From positions 434,001 through 498,000 of the forward strand of contig CALSMJ010000003.1 in the NCBI GenBank assembly GCA_943787425.1: a DNA stretch of 64,000 nt, written 5' to 3'. A program made the translations under genes and the position numbers. The DNA comes from an uncultured Pseudomonadales bacterium (GTDB taxonomy: Bacteria; Pseudomonadota; Gammaproteobacteria; Pseudomonadales; Azotimanducaceae). Position 1 is the first letter of the stretch. Each line of letters begins with the position of its first letter. The notes under the pieces are model-generated. The model was given only the letters and a program-made list of their open reading frames with translations, was not told the DNA's origin and did not search any database. Positions 61,823 to 64,000 of this stretch are shown piece after piece.

Positions 61823-63667
61823 ATGGACTCAAATTTAAAACAAGTCGCAATTGCGGTCGCTGCAGTTTTAGTCTTTGCGGTGGTGCTCTTATTTAGCAGC
61901 ACCTTCTTTAAAGGGCTTCGCTTGGATATGACGGAACACAAGTTGTTTACCTTATCTGCTGGCAGCCAGCGCATCATAGAAGCAATTGAAGAACCAATCC
62001 ATTTGTACTACTTCTTTTCTGAGGAAAGTAGTCGAGAATTAACCCAACTGAGGACCTACGCTGATCGCGTTGAGGCGCTACTCGATGAGTATGTGTCGTT
62101 AAGCAAGGGTAATTTGATCTTGACCCAGATCGACCCGATGCCCTTTTCTGAAGCGGAGGATCAAGCAGACGGGTTTGGTTTGCAAAAGGTCCCGGTCGGC
62201 AGTGCTGGTGAGACGTTATATTTTGGGTTGGTGGGAAGCAATGCGCTGGACAACACGGAAGTGATCGGTTTTTTTCAGCCAGATCGGGAAACCTTTTTAG
62301 AGTATGAAATAAGCCAACTGCTGTTCAGGCTGATTCAAATAGAAAAGCCAAAAATCGGCTTGATTTCATCTTTACCCGTTCGAGATCGAGTCAACCCTGA
62401 AACCTTTCGGTCAGAGCCGGGCTGGCAAGCGCTGAATGAGCTGGAGCGCAACTTTGAGATTGTCGATATTGCGCCGGATGCTGAAACCATTGCATCGGAT
62501 GTGACCCTACTGGTGATGATTCATCCTAAATCCTTGCCCGACCCGCTCCAGCGATCAATTCGGGCGTTCTTGGCGCGCCAGGGGGCGGTCATTGCCTTTG
62601 TTGACCCTTTGGCAGAGATGGATCAGGTTGCACCTTCGCCGATGATGCCCACCCTGCCACAAGGCCAAGCCTCTGACTTGAATTGGTTAACCGAGGATTG
62701 GGGTATCACCCTTCGCGCCGAGCAAGTCCTTGCAGACGCGCAATTGGCGCTCAGTGTGACAGGGCAAAACGGCGCCCCTACCCGACACCTGGGTATATTG
62801 GGCTTGGGTCGATCCGAATTAAATCCTTTAGAGGTCCCAACGGCCAGTTTGGAAAGTATTAATGTTGCGAGCGCTGGGCTGATTGACGTGTTTGAACCCA
62901 AGCTTACGGTGACGCCGCTGTTATCCTCGTCCAATTATGCTGGCGGCATGGATGCCGCGCAGTTCCAGTTTTTACGGGATCCAAGCGACCTGAATAAAAC
63001 GTTTGTGCCCGGGAATGAGGCGGTATCGATCGCGGTTTTGCTCAGCGGTCTCTTGCCGGCCTCAGCGGTCTTAGCGGATCCCACTGCGGGCGATGACCCG
63101 ATCGGCATCAACCTTGTTTTGGTGAGTGATACGGATATATTGTCCGACCGACTCTGGGTGCAGGTTCAGAACTTTTTTGGAGAGCCCATCGCGACCGCGT
63201 GGGCAGACAATGGCAGTTTTTTGGTGAACTCGGTGGAACACCTCGCAGGCGGAGCTGATTTAATCAGCATTCGAAGTCGGGGTCGCTATACCCGTCCCTT
63301 TGGCGTGGTTCAGGATTTAAAGCGCGAGGCGGAGGCGCGATACTCGCAAAGTGCCGCGCTACTGCAGGTTGAGCTCGCAGAAACAGAACAACGGTTACTC
63401 GAGCTCGAGGCGCAGAAAACAACTGATGGATTGCTGACCTTGAGTCCGGAGCAGGCCTTGGCGCTCGAGGAATTCCAAGAACAAAAATTGAGCATTCGAA
63501 AACAGTTAAGAGAAGTTCGTCATGGGTTGGATCGCGATATCCAAGGTTTGGGGGCCAATCTAAAGCTGATGAATATCGGCATCATGCCGGTTTTGCTGAC
63601 AGTGTTGCTTGGGCTCTACGTTGGACTCCGAAGCAGACAGATTAGGAAGCTTGTCGATGAGGAATAA
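61823..63667 (+). CDS. GldG-like membrane-anchored ABC auxiliary protein
   Basis: 614 residues. One N-terminal membrane segment (about 8-28), a GldG-family region (LDMTEHKLFTLSAGSQRIIE, IHLYYFFSEESS, LRTYADRVEALLDEYVSL, DRETFLEYEISQLLFRL, KIGLISSLPV), a Glu/Gln-rich coiled coil (about 500-570) and a C-terminal membrane segment (MNIGIMPVLLTVLLGLYVGL). Starts after GGAGG. GldG proteins are thought to form a periplasmic scaffold with the GldF permease. Next gene overlaps its end by 11 bases. Confidence 0.88.
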   Translation: MDSNLKQVAIAVAAVLVFAVVLLFSSTFFKGLRLDMTEHKLFTLSAGSQRIIEAIEEPIHLYYFFSEESSRELTQLRTYADRVEALLDEYVSLSKGNLILTQIDPMPFSEAEDQADGFGLQKVPVGSAGETLYFGLVGSNALDNTEVIGFFQPDRETFLEYEISQLLFRLIQIEKPKIGLISSLPVRDRVNPETFRSEPGWQALNELERNFEIVDIAPDAETIASDVTLLVMIHPKSLPDPLQRSIRAFLARQGAVIAFVDPLAEMDQVAPSPMMPTLPQGQASDLNWLTEDWGITLRAEQVLADAQLALSVTGQNGAPTRHLGILGLGRSELNPLEVPTASLESINVASAGLIDVFEPKLTVTPLLSSSNYAGGMDAAQFQFLRDPSDLNKTFVPGNEAVSIAVLLSGLLPASAVLADPTAGDDPIGINLVLVSDTDILSDRLWVQVQNFFGEPIATAWADNGSFLVNSVEHLAGGADLISIRSRGRYTRPFGVVQDLKREAEARYSQSAALLQVELAETEQRLLELEAQKTTDGLLTLSPEQALALEEFQEQKLSIRKQLREVRHGLDRDIQGLGANLKLMNIGIMPVLLTVLLGLYVGLRSRQIRKLVDEE

Positions 63668-64000
63668 GATCTTAATATTGGGTTTGATATTGGGAATGGG
63701 GGTTGCGGTGGTCGTGGACCAACAGCAACGGTTTGAAGCGCCGGCCACGCCTTGGTTGTTCCCTGACCTTTTGGAACACCTGCCATCGGTGACCGGGATT
63801 CGTCTTTCTGGGGCGGGTGATGGCGTTGACCTGGTCTTTGACGAGGGGGCGTGGGTCGTTGCCCAACGATTTAATTACCCGGTCAATGACAAGCAGTTGT
63901 TCGAGTTGCTGAATAAGCTGAGCAAGGCGCGCCTGATTGAAAAAAAAACCGCGCTTTCGAAACACCATGCCACGTTAGGGCTGCTTGAGGATTCAAAGGA
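63657..64000 (+). CDS. DUF4340-domain protein, cut by the window end
   Basis: ATG at 63657, inside the end of the GldG-like gene, opens RNKILILGLILGMGVAVVVD (membrane anchor), LPSVTGIRLSGAGDGVDLVF, AQRFNYPVNDKQLFELLNKL and ARLIEKKTALSKHHATLGLL, the start of DUF4340 proteins. The family regularly follows GldG-like genes in Proteobacteria and completes the operon. At least 115 codons are visible; the rest lies beyond 64000. Confidence 0.75.
   Translation, partial: MRNKILILGLILGMGVAVVVDQQQRFEAPATPWLFPDLLEHLPSVTGIRLSGAGDGVDLVFDEGAWVVAQRFNYPVNDKQLFELLNKLSKARLIEKKTALSKHHATLGLLEDSK

Overview
The window looks like a chromosomal segment of a Gram-negative, probably marine, gammaproteobacterium. That placement is inference from gene content: a PiT phosphate permease paired with a TIGR00153-type protein, a DUF547 protein next to the TIGR04282/TIGR04283 glycosyltransferase pair, Sec and lipoprotein signals, and secreted proteins with thrombospondin type 3 and dockerin-like calcium repeats. 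No rRNA, tRNA or CRISPR array was seen. The segment mixes intact operons with many broken genes and transposon remnants.

Layout. 1-3000 is a scar zone: a Rieske oxygenase alpha subunit cut off and joined to the back part of a type B carboxylesterase, then IS91-type transposase pieces and the tail of a short-chain dehydrogenase. 3235-11285 is a tight, intact, visibly AT-richer five-gene operon: two secreted serine hydrolases of the beta-lactamase fold, a hybrid histidine kinase with two receiver domains, a CASTOR/POLLUX-type ion channel and a stand-alone receiver protein. 11436-15884 holds two decayed small genes, a complete carboxylesterase, an IS3 remnant and an HSL-type esterase. 16126-24370 carries housekeeping-like genes: a CBS protein, a PDZ lipoprotein, PiT with its (frameshifted) partner, the glycosyltransferase pair with DUF547, a second IS91 remnant and a 2-oxoglutarate oxygenase.

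24901-33344 is a secreted-protein locus: a beta-helix protein followed by a roughly 2,100-residue protein with two caspase-like (C13-type) peptidase modules, chitobiase C-terminal-like and tandem-95 repeats, thrombospondin type 3 repeats and two dockerin-like repeats. Both are broken by several single-base frameshifts, mostly explained by one extra base. 33686-58675 is rich in catabolic and detoxification genes: a cyclase-family hydrolase, a PhyH dioxygenase, a CoxG-S-L-M molybdenum hydroxylase operon of the form II type, a eukaryotic-type glutathione synthetase, a sulfatase, an EthD protein, a P450 divergent from an SDR, an MFS-GST-alkylsulfatase-like operon and a tandem rhodanese. 59060-64000 has a HAD phosphatase and a GldA/GldF/GldG-like ABC operon that runs off the window end.

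The strongest candidates for undescribed biology are the hydrolase-kinase-channel operon and the double-caspase calcium-repeat protein with its beta-helix neighbour. Other unusual items are the eukaryotic-type glutathione synthetase, a two-copy intergenic element (14.70 and 20.18 kb) that follows a strong hairpin both times, and an operator-like inverted repeat at the window start. Because the broken genes are often repaired by removing one base, the share of true pseudogenes versus assembly indels cannot be settled from this sequence alone.
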